Source: Chamaecrista fasciculata
Lineage: Eukaryota > Streptophyta > Magnoliopsida > Fabales > Fabaceae
Assembly (NCBI GenBank): GCA_003254925.1
Contig: QANZ01026347.1
Location: 71,624-135,623, forward strand
Length of the DNA stretch: 64,000 bases
Direction of reading: 5' to 3'
Shown here one piece after another: positions 47,371 to 59,700 of this stretch. Each line of letters begins with the position of its first letter. Position 1 is the first letter of the stretch. Under the pieces are notes generated by a model. That model ran no database searches, was not told the DNA's origin, and saw only the letters and a list, made by a program, of their open reading frames with translations. The position numbers and the translations under genes were made by a program.

Positions 47371-50300
47371 ATGTCTTCGGAATCCACAGAGCCTTCAGTA
47401 CCATCGCTATCCGAACAAGCAGCAGCAAACGACGATGAAGAATCCAAATCCGTAAGCAAAAAAGCGGCTAAGAAGGAAGCTGCTAAGCAAGAAAAGCTTC
47501 GCCGCCGTCAAGAAGCTGCCCTAGCCGCCGCCGCCTCATCTCTCTCCGTCGATTCCGAGGAAGACCCTCTCGCCGCCAACTATGGCGATGTCCCACTCGA
47601 GGAGCTACAGTCAAAGACAGTGGTTGACATCAGCCACTGGACCAAAATCGAAGCCCTCGACAATTCATTGGAGAAAAAGGTGGTTCTGATTCGAGGCAGA
47701 GCGCAAGCGATCCGTGCCGTGGGGAAGAAAATGGCCTTTTTGGTAATCAGGGAGAATGGTTTTACTGTGCAATGTTTGGTTCAAGTGCAACCGGATCATG
47801 TGAGCCCTCAGATGGTGAAGTATGCTACTGCATTGAGCCGTGAGTCCATTGTTGATATCGAAGGGGTCGTCTCAGTGCCCAGCGATCCTATCAAAGGCGC
47901 TTCGCAGCAGGTTTGTACTATTCTGTGTAGGACGACAAATACTTGTTGATAAAGTACTTTTCGTCAATTGGAGACGGGGATCTAGCGATGGTGATGCCTT
48001 ATTGGTATTCATCTTAGCTTTCAGATGGCTTGCTACAACGGAAAAAAAAAACATATGAAATTGAGCATCTTGTTAAGGTTTTCGTTTACAATAATGACAT
48101 TTATCTTTTATTCTTTTAGGTGGAAATCCTAGTGAAGAAATTGCACTGTGTCAATAGGGCTGTCCCTACCCTACCTATTAATATTGAGGATGCTGCTCGA
48201 AGTGAGATTGAAATTGAGAAAGCTAGTCAGGTAAATTGGCTAGAGTTCTGCTCATGTGTAAATCGCTATATTTGTCAGACAGGACTTTTGGCTGATGCTG
48301 TTTGTATATCATTTCAATTTCTATTTTCCCCTCGACAACAGTGATAATCTTTTCCCCCTTGGAATGTATATTGATTGGATCATTTAATGATTGCAGGCTG
48401 GTGAACAACTTGTTCGTGTCAATCAGGATACTCGGTTAAATTACAGGGTTCTTGACCTTCGAACACCAGCCAATCAAGGAATATTCCGCATTCAGTCTCA
48501 AGTTGGAAATGTAAAGCATACCATCTCCAAGTTTTATTTTGAAGTTTTTATCTGTATATTTAGTTTATTATCTTTATCACACTAATCTATATTGTGTCCA
48601 TTTTGTTTATTTATTTCAAGGGAGACAAAAACACTCGATTTGATCATTTTTTCAGAGTGCTGATATTGAGATAAATGACCCATCTCTCTTGGGATTGCAT
48701 TGTTTTACAGGTGTTCAGACAATTCTTATTATCTGAAGGCTTTGTTGAAATTCACACTCCGAAACTGATCGCTGGGTCTAGTGAAGGTGGTGCAGCCGTT
48801 TTTAAACTGGATTACAAAGGGCAACCCGCTTGCCTGGCCCAGTCACCTCAGCTTCACAAGCAAATGTCAATTTGTGGTGACTTTGGCCGTGTTTTTGAGA
48901 TTGGTCCTGTTTTTAGAGCAGAAGATTCCTTCACTCACAGACATCTTTGTGAGTTTGTGGGTCTTGATGTTGAAATGGAGATTAAGAAGCATTATTCTGA
49001 GGTAGATTTGGTGCATAGGAATAGCTGAGCATTTAGCTGTGAAATTATTAAGGAGCATAGTCTAATATGCTTTCTTCTTCTTCTTCTTCTTTTCTTCTGT
49101 GGCAGGTCATGGATGTAGTTGATAGGTTATTTGTGGCAATGTTTGATAGTTTAAACAAGAACTGTGCGAAGGATTTGGAAGCTGTGGGAAGGCAATATCC
49201 ATTTCAACCTTTAAAGGTATTCGAGCCTCAACAAGCATATCATCTAGTAAATAGTTATATAGTGCCTGCTTAACATTATTTTTGTCTAACGTACTTGAGT
49301 TACTGGCTGTCCTTTCTGATATTGTGATTGTCTTGTAAATTTGCAGTATTTGCCAAAGACTCTACGGCTTACATACGAAGAAGGGGTTAAGATGCTCAAG
49401 GTAAAGTTTAGCAGTTTCCTTTAAATATTATGAGTTGTGAATGATTAGAAATCACAATAAGATGGATGAGGAGAGCTCAACAGTTGAAAAAATTGCTAGA
49501 ACCCTCCGTTACCACCCAAAAAGTATTGTCTAGACACTAGTATTTGTTGGAAATTGGAAACTCTGGAGGATGATGTTGGATGTTGGAGTGGAGTTCATAT
49601 ATTTGAGCTGACTATTTTACATTTTTGCCTATTCACTGTTTGGGGGGGCTGAAGTGAGCATATGATGTGTCATTTTATAAAAAGGCTCCTAGATTTAATG
49701 ACTATTACTTATTTGGAGATACCACAACAAGCATTTTTTGTCCTCCTAATTTATACCCATGATTGTATTGTCGTCAGACATCCTGTAGCAGTTGTCCTAA
49801 ATCTATTGATATTTCCTATACTTTTTTTTGTACATAATGAGTCTAGAAAATTTGATCTTAACTAATCTGTTGCACTATGCTAAAATCATCATCATGTACT
49901 CCGTCAGCCGTTTAAGTTTGATCTAAAATTTTGTTCTTTGGATGTTGAACATTGGGAGTGGTGCTATATCTATAGCTGCTTATTCAGATGTCCAAGATAT
50001 GGTTTTCACTGATAGGGTCTGCCACTGTTGGGGGGAAGAACTATATTTCTTTGACCTAGAAGTTTCTTTTCCCCTACCTCACCTTATGCAGTGGCGTTGA
50101 TCAATTTCAATTAGTTTCTTTTTTTTTTTTTTTTTAAAGTTCAAGCAGTCTTGAATATTGAAGTCTTTTTGAATCTCAATAGTGGATATTCCCTCAAGGA
50201 AAGTAATCTGGGTTCTTAATTTAGTACTCTATTCACAGCTTTCTTACCTTTCTTGACCTGCACACTTGAATGTTTGAATGATAAATACTGACGTGTAAAT

Positions 50301-51274
50301 GTATGTTATGAAAGGATTAAAGGAACATAAAATAATTAGTAAATAGTAACCCACTACACTTCCGTCATCTGGCTTTGCAGGATGCTGGTGTAGAAATTGA
50401 CCCTTTTGGTGACTTGAATACTGAATCCGAGAGGAAACTGGGCCAGCTAGTTTCAGAGAAGTACTTTGTTTATTCATTTCTTTTTTTTTTCATCACAACT
50501 TTATATGTTATCCAATTTTTTGTCATGAGCTATTATTTTGGATTATTCAGCAAACTGATTCTCATTATAGGTATGGCACTGATTTCTACATCCTTCACCG
50601 TTACCCGCTAGCTGTAAGGCCGTTTTACACAATGCCTTGTTATGACAATCCGGCATACAGTAACTCATTTGATGTCTTTATAAGAGGTAAGCTAAATGTT
50701 ATTTTGTTATGGCCGTAGACTTCTGGTCATATGATTATGAATTCCTGACAATAATTCATAACTTCTATTTTATATGCTTCTTTGAACAATACTCCCTTCA
50801 TAGCTAGATCTGATGTGATTGTCTGTTAATTTGAGCCTTCTGGTGTATTTACTGCCTTAGGTGAGGAGATAATTTCAGGAGCCCAGCGTGTTCATGTGCC
50901 AGAATTATTAGAAAAACGTGCAGAGTCCCTTGGAATTGAGGTCAAGACAATATCCACCTATGTTGACTCTTTCAGGTATTCTTTATCGCTTCTCATCCTC
51001 TAACCCTTGTTAAGATCGTTCCATATTCTAGAGATTGGTGCTTCTGTAGGTAGTATTTTAGAGTGAGAATTTTACTTTCTGACTCGATGTGTTTCTTGGT
51101 TCTTGCTTTGAGATAATGATGACAATTGCATGGTTGATCATTTTCAGATATGGTGCACCCCCACACGGTGGATTTGGAGTGGGGTTGGAGCGAGTGGTGA
51201 TGCTCTTTTGTGGCCTCAATAACATCCGCAAAACATCGCTCTATCCCCGTGACCCTCAGAGGATTACACCTTGA
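47371..51274 (+). CDS. Aspartate--tRNA ligase, cytosolic (AspRS, IBI1 type)
   Basis: 10 exons: 47371-47910, 48120-48230, 48397-48510, 48711-49001, 49106-49216, 49347-49400, 50381-50460, 50571-50686, 50861-50975, 51148-51274; 552 aa, phases exact. It charges tRNA-Asp in the cytosol. An Ala/Lys-rich N-terminal extension (aa ~1-75, [20 protein letters not shown]) is typical of eukaryotic AspRS. An OB-fold anticodon-binding domain follows ([20 protein letters not shown]). The class II core has GSSEGGA (the flipping loop), the aspartate-site region SPQLHKQM, motif 2 [15 protein letters not shown] (~aa 323-337) and motif 3 [11 protein letters not shown] (~aa 518-528). In Arabidopsis the orthologue is IBI1 (At4g31180), also the receptor for beta-aminobutyric acid-induced resistance. 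A MITE ends at 47232, in the promoter. Convergent with DCAF1 downstream. Confidence 0.96.
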
Positions 51275-51678
51275 TAATACATTTGAATGTTATTCTGAGT
51301 ACATGCAATTGTCTTTTTGTAGAACCCTGGGATTATTTTTCTCAACTTAGCAGCTGAGGCTCATATCACTGCACAAGAGTTGTATTTCTTTGACTTAATT
51401 TGGCACGTATTATATTAACTCTTAAAATTACTAGTCCCCTTCCAAAAGTTTCATTGTTGCGAAAAAATCTAGTGTTATAGGCATAACGGTATTTTAGGAA
51501 TTAATGGAAGGAAAGGAGAGGAAGGGATTATAATTTAGAGGAAAATGGAAGGGAGGAAGGAAAGGTTAACTTTTAGTATCTTCACTCCTTGTTTGTGTGT
51601 GTGAAGATATCATGAAATACTAATCAGCGGATCCTCATGCTTGTCCCTGACCTTACACCCAGCCAACTGAAGATTTTA
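51275..51678. other. 3' flank of AspRS, no gene
   Basis: This holds the 3' UTR and spacer. There is a purine-rich run (GGAAGGAAAGGAGAGGAAGGG-like) near 51505-51565; nothing coding was seen. Confidence 0.6.
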
Positions 51679-52331
51679 AGGGAGCGTTTGGTACACGGAT
51701 TATTTTTTCATACTCGGAAATCACATTCTAACGTTTGGTACACGGATTATTTTTTCATTCTCGGAAATCATATTCCCAGGTTCTTAGGATTAGGAATAAG
51801 ATTCTTAGGATTATAAGAATATTTGTCTGACTTAACTTTGATATTTGGGAATGTTTAATACTTTTACAAATATGTCGTTGACTTTGTATTCTCAACTAAT
51901 AATATATCAAATGTAGAAATTTTCAAAACAATTCATGAGAAAAATACTATATCATAAAAAAAATTATATCATAATTAAAATTTTTAAATAACATTAATAG
52001 ATTCCTAAGGAAAATACTATTTCATAACACAATGTTTATAATTCTCACCATAATTAGAGAAAGATGAAAAGTGACAAGGGTTTCTAGAGAAAAAATTAAT
52101 TAAGGGTAATAAAGTAATTTTGGATGGGCAAAAATAATCTCATGTAACGGGATTAGACTAATCCCACACCCTAGGGTGGGATTAAATTTGGGTCATTTCA
52201 TAGGATTAAGGCATTCTCGGGAATACAATATTTTCGGTACTAATTTTTTAATTCGTGTACCGAAAGCAGAATTACTCTAATCCGAAGCTCAATCCCAGAA
52301 CTATTTTTTAAACTGTGTACCAAACGCCTTC
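51679..52331. mobile_element. GGCGTTTGGTACAC-ended TIR element
   Basis: The left end reads GGGAGCGTTTGGTACACGGA, and the right end complemented reads AAGGCGTTTGGTACACAG. A ~45-bp terminal module (GTTTGGTACACGGATTATTT...) is tandemly repeated at the left (51685-51729 and 51731-51775). About 650 bp and non-coding. 'CGTTTGGTACAC' ends are common in plant short TIR elements of the hAT or PIF/Harbinger type. The target duplication is unclear, so I leave the superfamily open. Confidence 0.6.
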
Positions 52332-52618
52332 TGAGTGGTTAAAAAGTGGAACCCAGATGGCACTTATCTCAATAAGTAAAATAAACAAAATTTTATACTA
52401 AGCTTGAGAAAACTTGCTATTGAATTTACACTAAATTAATTAATCAATACCTAACTAATTAAAATATTCTATTCAATCTTTAAATTATTACAGTTATTAA
52501 CGATTTAGTCTTTGAATAAAATTCATGGACCAAAAAGTAAAATTTAATACAATTTTAAGGACCAGAATGTATTACTTTAGTAAAAATTCAAAGACCAAAA
52601 TGTATAAAATTAATTCAA

Positions 52619-52938
52619 GGCAAAAGCCTCCATTTTATCCCCAAACTTTACACATGCTGTCAATTTCGTCCCCAATCTTTCACGTTTGGGTCAATTTTAT
52701 CCTTTGCTCTTACTTTAGTTAAATATTAACGACAAAATCTATGTGGTTAACGATATATAATGTAAAATTGATAAAAAAAGAAACTCAAATTCTGACTCAG
52801 ATTAAATAACAGAGTTCAGTCTGTTGTTAATGTATTAAAAGAAGTTAGTCAAAAAATAAAATTGACGAAAATGAAAAAAGTTGGGGGACAAAATTGACAG
52901 TTAGTGTAAACTATAGAGACGAAATTAGTACTTTTGCC
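52619..52938. mobile_element. Mutator-like MITE, 320 bp
   Basis: Ends are GGCAAAAGCCTCC and, complemented from the right, GGCAAAAGTACTAATTTCG. The arms carry 'CCCCAAACTTTACAC' and 'AAAATTGAC' phrases in inverted order. It is flanked by perfect 9-bp TTAATTCAA (52610-52618 and 52939-52947). It sits inside an older dispersed repeat whose text ('ATTTAATACAATTTTAAGGA', 'GACCAAAATGTATAAAATTA') resumes on the other side. Confidence 0.88.
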
Positions 52939-53146
52939 TTAATTCAAATTGAGGGACCAAATTGTCACCAGAGATCAAATAGTTGACAATTACAATAATT
53001 CAAGGACTAAGTAATATATTTTAATAATTTAAAGATTAATTAATTAATTCAATGTAAAGATCAAATGACAAATTTTCTCTAATAGCTTATACAAAATCGC
53101 ACCTAAATTTAACTATGCTGGTAACTAGTTGCGGTATGAAAGGATT

Positions 53147-53323
53147 GGATCTTCTAGAGTTCCTTCACCATGCATTTCTTTTGAAGTTTGAGAGAGAAAA
53201 GAAGAGGAGAGAAAAAATATAAGTCCCATAAAATAATAATATGTAAGACTTACATTTTCTCTCTTCTTTTTTTCTCTCTCCAACTTCATAAGAAAAATAT
53301 GATAAAATAACTCTAGAAGATCC
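53147..53323. mobile_element. Short palindromic MITE, GGATCTTCTAGAG ends
   Basis: 177 bp; almost all of it is two inverted arms (GGATCTTCTAGAGTT ... GAGAGAAAAxAGAAGAG ... and reverse) around a short centre near 53235. Only a 3-bp ATT repeat flanks it, so the superfamily is unclear (Tourist/Stowaway-like size). It lies between the convergent AspRS and DCAF1 genes. Confidence 0.75.
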
Positions 53324-53798
53324 ATTTCTATATACTTCCAAAAAGGAAAAGTTCCCATATAACCAGAGTGCAAAAGTGTATTTATCGTCTAATTATTGCA
53401 ATGTACCGACTTCGATGTTAACAACATTGTGATCGAGGCGAATACATTCGCGCTTAGTTCCTACAATATATGTGTGCGAAGCCGTAACTTTACACTAGGA
53501 CGATTTCAGTATTCAGGCGACTTTTGTTCAACTAGGTGTATTCGACTTTTAAAAGTATGGTTAAGAATGGTTAAAAATAAAAACCGCTTCCTAGCTCAAG
53601 AAACAGGTGATTGAATACTATATATACAATTACTGCCTCCTAACCTTATGATATAATATTTAGCTCGTCGAGGACGTAAGACAACACAACAAAACTTTGG
53701 AGAAAAAAATGGACCTTCTTTTGCCCTAGAATGAATATAATTAGGAAATAAACAATAATCACAGCCTCTCGACCCAATCTTTCCATTTAGAAAATCAG

Positions 53799-56700
53799 TT
53801 AATAACCAAAGCCATTACCAACATAATCCTCTTCGCCACTACTTAAAGATTCAAGTACCTGACTGTCATCATCATCCTCATCGCCTTCAGTCACAATTTC
53901 TAATAATCCAGTTCCTCCATCAAAGTCTAAATCATCCATCACAAAATCCCCATCATCCTCATCATCATCAAGATCTGTTACACTGTCATCATCGTCGTCG
54001 TCATCATCATTGCTCATATCATCTGCGTCACTTTCACTTTCCCCACCAAGACCAGGACCTAATAGGGGATCCACATCTGCATCATCGTCATCCTCATCTT
54101 CTTCCTCACTTTCAGCATCATCAGGATCAGAATCATCATCAGTAGGCCTCCGACGACCAATTTCATAGATCCTGGCTGATGCAAACATCTCATCTTGATC
54201 ATCCATTGTAATCAACCCAACAAATGAATCAGTTGACTCGGTTGCAAAATCAAGCACACAGCGATCCACTGGAATAGTGGCAATATCAGAGTAATTGACG
54301 GCATCTACCGTACGGAATGCTGAAAAGAGAGGATGTTTGACCCGACGTGTGTGAACTGCTGACATCACATCCTCAATATTTCGCCTTAGGATTGCATAAA
54401 TTACATCCCCACGTGCATTAAATGTTATGGCAGTCTGATCCAACGAAGGAACGCTACGAAGCAGTCGGAATTTGCGCAAATCCCATACTTCCGAGTTAAT
54501 AATAACCTGGCGAATAACAAATTCATACAAGCATTGAAAAGATGGGTGAGATATAGCACCGAGCAGATTAGTATTAGAAAAACCGAAAATTCGATAATTG
54601 AATTTAGCAAATTTTGAGCAGACTAGATATCTTGACATCAGAAATAAAATATCCTAGGAGTAAGTATGTAATCACACACTACCACCAATTGAACATGAAT
54701 GACAAGAACACTTGGTGATATGAGAGTCTTAATCCTTCCCAAGAAAATAATAAACAATATTTTATATTTCCCAAATCAGTTGTCTCTCACAATTTGAACT
54801 TGGAATCATTCTAAAATGCTCTTCCTACAATTTAAAATTGGATAGACATGTGAAATTCTGCATACCTCATTTCCAGCAGGATGAAAACCTCCACCCCCAT
54901 AGTCTGTGAACTGATCAAAGCGATGAACAGGCCCAGAGACCCGCCGATCCCATAAGACACCATTCCAAAGCAGCATTGAGTCAGAAGGGTTAAAATGAAT
55001 AAGGGAATAAACATGCCCCCTACCAGTAGAACTTGCAAATGTATCAGTCAGCTTTGACTCTAGTTGACATGTTTGAATATCATACAAGAGGATTTCCCGT
55101 CGTGCAAATTCTGAGGACAAGGCTGCAAATACAGTGCCGCAATTGCTAAATCTGGCAGCCTTGCACCCTTCAAATGAATGGGTGGGACCCATTGATACTG
55201 CTGATGCATCCCACATCCTCACTTCTTGAGAGCTTGAAGAAAGCAACAGCTGGGTCTCACCAGAAACATAAGACTGGACAAGAGTCAAAGGAGACTGGTG
55301 ACCTGCAAAGCTCTCCACCACATTAATGCTGTTGGAGTCAAAAGTTTTGACCTCTCCATTGTGGCTCCCAACAGCAATATGAGAAGAGTCCCCAACAAAT
55401 GTAACGCATGTCAACAAGGCACCAGCGTCATCCCGACAGGTACGCCAAGGCCTGAACCGGCTGTAAACAAATTGGCGATCCCTTCTATTCCCATGCACTC
55501 CACCATACATATATTTAAATTCACGTGTACCAAGCCGAGCTGTTACATTAGATGGAGCATCAAGGCTTCGTTTTGGTTCGGGACAAACATGTGGGTGCAG
55601 AAGAGATAGTGGAGGAAGTGTAGTAATGGGAGCTGGGCATTGGCGGTGCTGGTGCTTCAAATACTGAACCACTAGAGAGTCTAAGGATAATCGTTCTGGA
55701 TTGTTGGGCTGAAGGTCATTCAGAGCCTGGGAAGATGGGGTCACTTGACCAACATTTGAGATGCTTAATTGACCATCATCCACATAGTCACCTGTACTTC
55801 GTCCTAGTTGAATTCTCAGGTTGGAACTTGGTGTAAAAAACCCAACAGCATCATTCTGCAGGGTGCTTTTACGCACTGTAGTTGGTGTTGGACAAATGGG
55901 AGACCGAAGTCCTTGATCCCCAACATTTATTCGCTTTCCAGATGATGACAACACTCCTAAATCCTTCAAATCAGATAATTTACGTTTCATAGGCAGGATA
56001 ATTGGGGTTTTAAACTGAGACTCTGCATCAATGTTATGTTTCACTGGAAGTTCTGACGGGGTTTCTGATGAACTTGTGGTTTCAGAAGCTTCCTTCCCAG
56101 CAATCAACCCTTTTCTGACAGACGACTGCTGAGAATCATTAAGTTGATGTCTTGTATGTGAACCAAAGGAAGATGAGAAAGACAGTGTCTTTTTCTTGCA
56201 AGAGATTGCTGAGTCAAACTTGGTGCTAGAATCCTCATCCCTTGCATTAAGCTTTAATTTGTTGGTGAGAAATCCAGAGGGAGTACGACCTGAAGGCCAT
56301 TGAAGTTGTATTGACGGAGCTTCCTGTGCTGTTACTGCTTGCGCGAGGGATGACGGAGCAACCAGTGATGGCAAAGGAGACAACTGAGCCTCTTTAAGCA
56401 ATGTCGAAGCAGTTTGAGACAAACCAGATGCTTGTAGGTGTTCATGAATTAGAAGCAAAAGTTCCCTAAATTTCCAAGGGAAAAAACAGAACACAAAAGA
56501 GTCATCAGAAGTGAGGAAGTGGGAATGGTACATGCAAACGAAATATTAAGGATGATCAAAATCATAGGAAAACTAGTGAATACCTTGAATGGTAAGTAAT
56601 AGGAGTGGCAGCAGCTATTGCTGCTCTTTCAATGCGCCTTAATGTAGGAGTAGCTGCATCAGTAGCTGCTAATGTACTTGCACGCCCTGAGTTGGTCACA

Positions 56701-59700
56701 ATCTACAAATACAATTTGAACGTATGTATCAAAAGCACCCTTCATAATGCACATATGATTGATTAAATCTGCATCTGCGCTACTCAGCTTATGCCAGAAT
56801 CCAGAACACCAAATACTAAATAACATAGTTGACAGATGGAAACTAAATAGAATTCAACATTCTGTCACAGCGACCAGATTAAAATATATAAGGTTAAGAG
56901 ATAGTGCATGAAGACATTAACTCCCTCACAGAAAACGTCATTTATTTTACCTACTCAAAAAGTCATATAAGAAATTAGACATGTGTTATGCCATCATATG
57001 AAGAACTTGCACCATCCATATAGACCAGAATGTGCTTAACTACCAGCAATGCAACTATAGCTAATGCAACTATAGCTAATGCTGTCAAATTACATAGAGC
57101 TTACATATTGCTCTTAACAAAATTCTAAAGAGCACAGAGACAGCATTCAATTGGAAGTTGTCAACAAAAGGATATTAAAACTTAGTATACTACAATCAGA
57201 AATGTTGTGCCATAATTTGAAGAGTTAAAATACTCCAACCTCCACAGGAGTATCTTGAATTTTCAAGATCGTCCGTCTATTTTAAAAAGCATACAGAAAT
57301 CACCCTGGACAGGAACCGCGCGAAAATAATAACAGCAATTATAGTAATAAGGAAAATCAACTGGATTTCTGGATTATCAGCCCAGGCTGTATAATTTTCA
57401 AGGGAGGATTAGGATAAATCAGGATAATTAAAGGTTCAACTATTTTACTGACATGAACCCATCCTGCTCCCCCCATAAAAAATTAAATAAATAAGTAGCA
57501 CCTATCACAGTTCTCCAGAAAGAATCTACACCAAATTTCCGTAAAAACAATATTTCTCCATATTTTAACGTGACTCGAATAAGGACAAGGAACAGTCAAA
57601 CCAATATTGTATAAGTAATAAATACAAAAATATAGAAGAGAAATATAACACATTATAACAGTAAATGGTAAGCCAGCATTTTGTTGAATTAGATCAAACA
57701 TAGGCCATACACAAAGCAACTATCAAAGTTCTCCCAAAAGAATCTACACCTACTCGAAACACTACCAAATTTCCATAAAAACCATATTTATCCATCTTTT
57801 GATGTTACTCGAATAATGAATAGGAACAGTCAAACGAATAAGTAATAAATACAGCATAGAGGAGAAATACAACACATTATAACAGTAAATGGTAAGGCAG
57901 CATTTTGTGGAATCTGATATAACATTGGCCATACACAAAATAGGCAATGTACATTATCCTAGAAAATGGTGGCCAACAGACGAGACAGAAAGGGAAAAGG
58001 AAAACCAGTTAAAAAAGAGTTGTAGGACAAATAAAGGAACAGGACAAGATATCAAAAAGCAACAAATGGAACGGGAAAGCAAGTGAAAAGAATGAAGAAT
58101 ATGAGACATGACTCCAGATTACTCACCCCAATTAGCTCAATTGCAGCTTGGGAAAGCTCAGCTTGCCACCTACCCTGCTCTGTTCCAGATGCCTGACTAC
58201 CAGAATCTCTAATTAGTTCTGACAGCTTCTTCCCTACCTACAAACACAAACAATTAATGCCACAATAATGACTTAAAACAAAAACATCAGAACCAAAAAT
58301 TTTCTTCTAAATGTCAAACAGCCCGTGTAAACATGAAGCAGAACTACCCCTCTATTCCCATAATTGACATTAAGTTCAATACCATGCCAACAAGATAAAA
58401 AACATGCAGCAACCATTCTGAGTAAGACTGAGTTCATTGAGAATAAATAAAATAGCTCACCTGAAGCTTTGTTAATATATGAGCAATAGTATCATCTCTG
58501 GCTAAACCAAGCAGCACTCGACATGCTAATGCACGTAGGCAGTCAAGAGCAGCAGGGGGTGAATATATCCGTGGTTGGAGGAGATGCAGGAGAACTTTTA
58601 TTCCATTATTAGAGCGGACAGCCTCTCTTGCTTGACGATATCCTTGTTCCAGTTGTGCAGCTAAGCCTGCACAACCTGCTCCAGCACCCAGAGATATTCT
58701 TCGATCTCCTACCAATCCTGAAGTTGCAGGGGCAACAGGAGTTTGTGGAGTGCTATTAACAGTCTGTGTACTGGCTGCAGCAGCATTACCTCGATCTACA
58801 ATACCAGATTCTCCATTTCGCTCCCTCGGATCAGCTTGGTTGGAAATGTGAACAGCTCGATCTGAAATATTACGTTCATTGGTCCTATCTCTAGTCTCTG
58901 CCGGAGGGCCATTTGTGGTTTGGGCAGAAGCTGACTGCTGACCTTGCGTAATCAAAGGTGGTTTATTGCTTATTGAAGGTGGAGGACAAACAAGATTGAC
59001 TAACACACTTAACGCAGGCTGAATAATCTGAAATATAAAGAATAGTTAAAGATATGAAACACCATATATAGGCAAAATTGCCAAATCAAAAGTCAAAAGA
59101 CTTCATTTTACAACCGACAGAAATTAGGAGCAAAGATCAAAGACAACTGCTACCACTAAATCATTTACCTCAGGGTCCACATGACTAGTAGCAATATTTG
59201 CTGCATCTAAGATGACTGCTATACCCACACGATTATTGCTTAACGTCGCATTTACAATCATTTTGCGGCTGCTAGGTACCAATGTAACAATGTGTAGAAC
59301 GCCCAATGCATATTGAAGCAAATCATGCAAATATCGTTCCACAGGTGGAGCCTACAAACAACCAAAATGAATAATAACTAAATTGCAACTGGCTGGAAAT
59401 ATATATAACTAATTATGCCTTACCTGACACAATTCCAACATAGTAACATGTCCATTGGATGCCAAGAACTTCTCAACTGCAGGCCAACGTGTCCTAACAA
59501 AAGCTGGACCTAGCTTTCGATCTTTCTGTATCTGCAGGAATACTGCATCCATTGCCTCACTACTAATGTCGAGTGGCTTGTACACTGCCCTTACACTAGG
59601 TGTATTCCGAGCAGCACTACGGTTGATTTTGTTTGGACGGATGGAATCCACCAGTAAAAGAAGATGTGCTCTAAAATATTGCCGCAAAGCAACACAGGTG

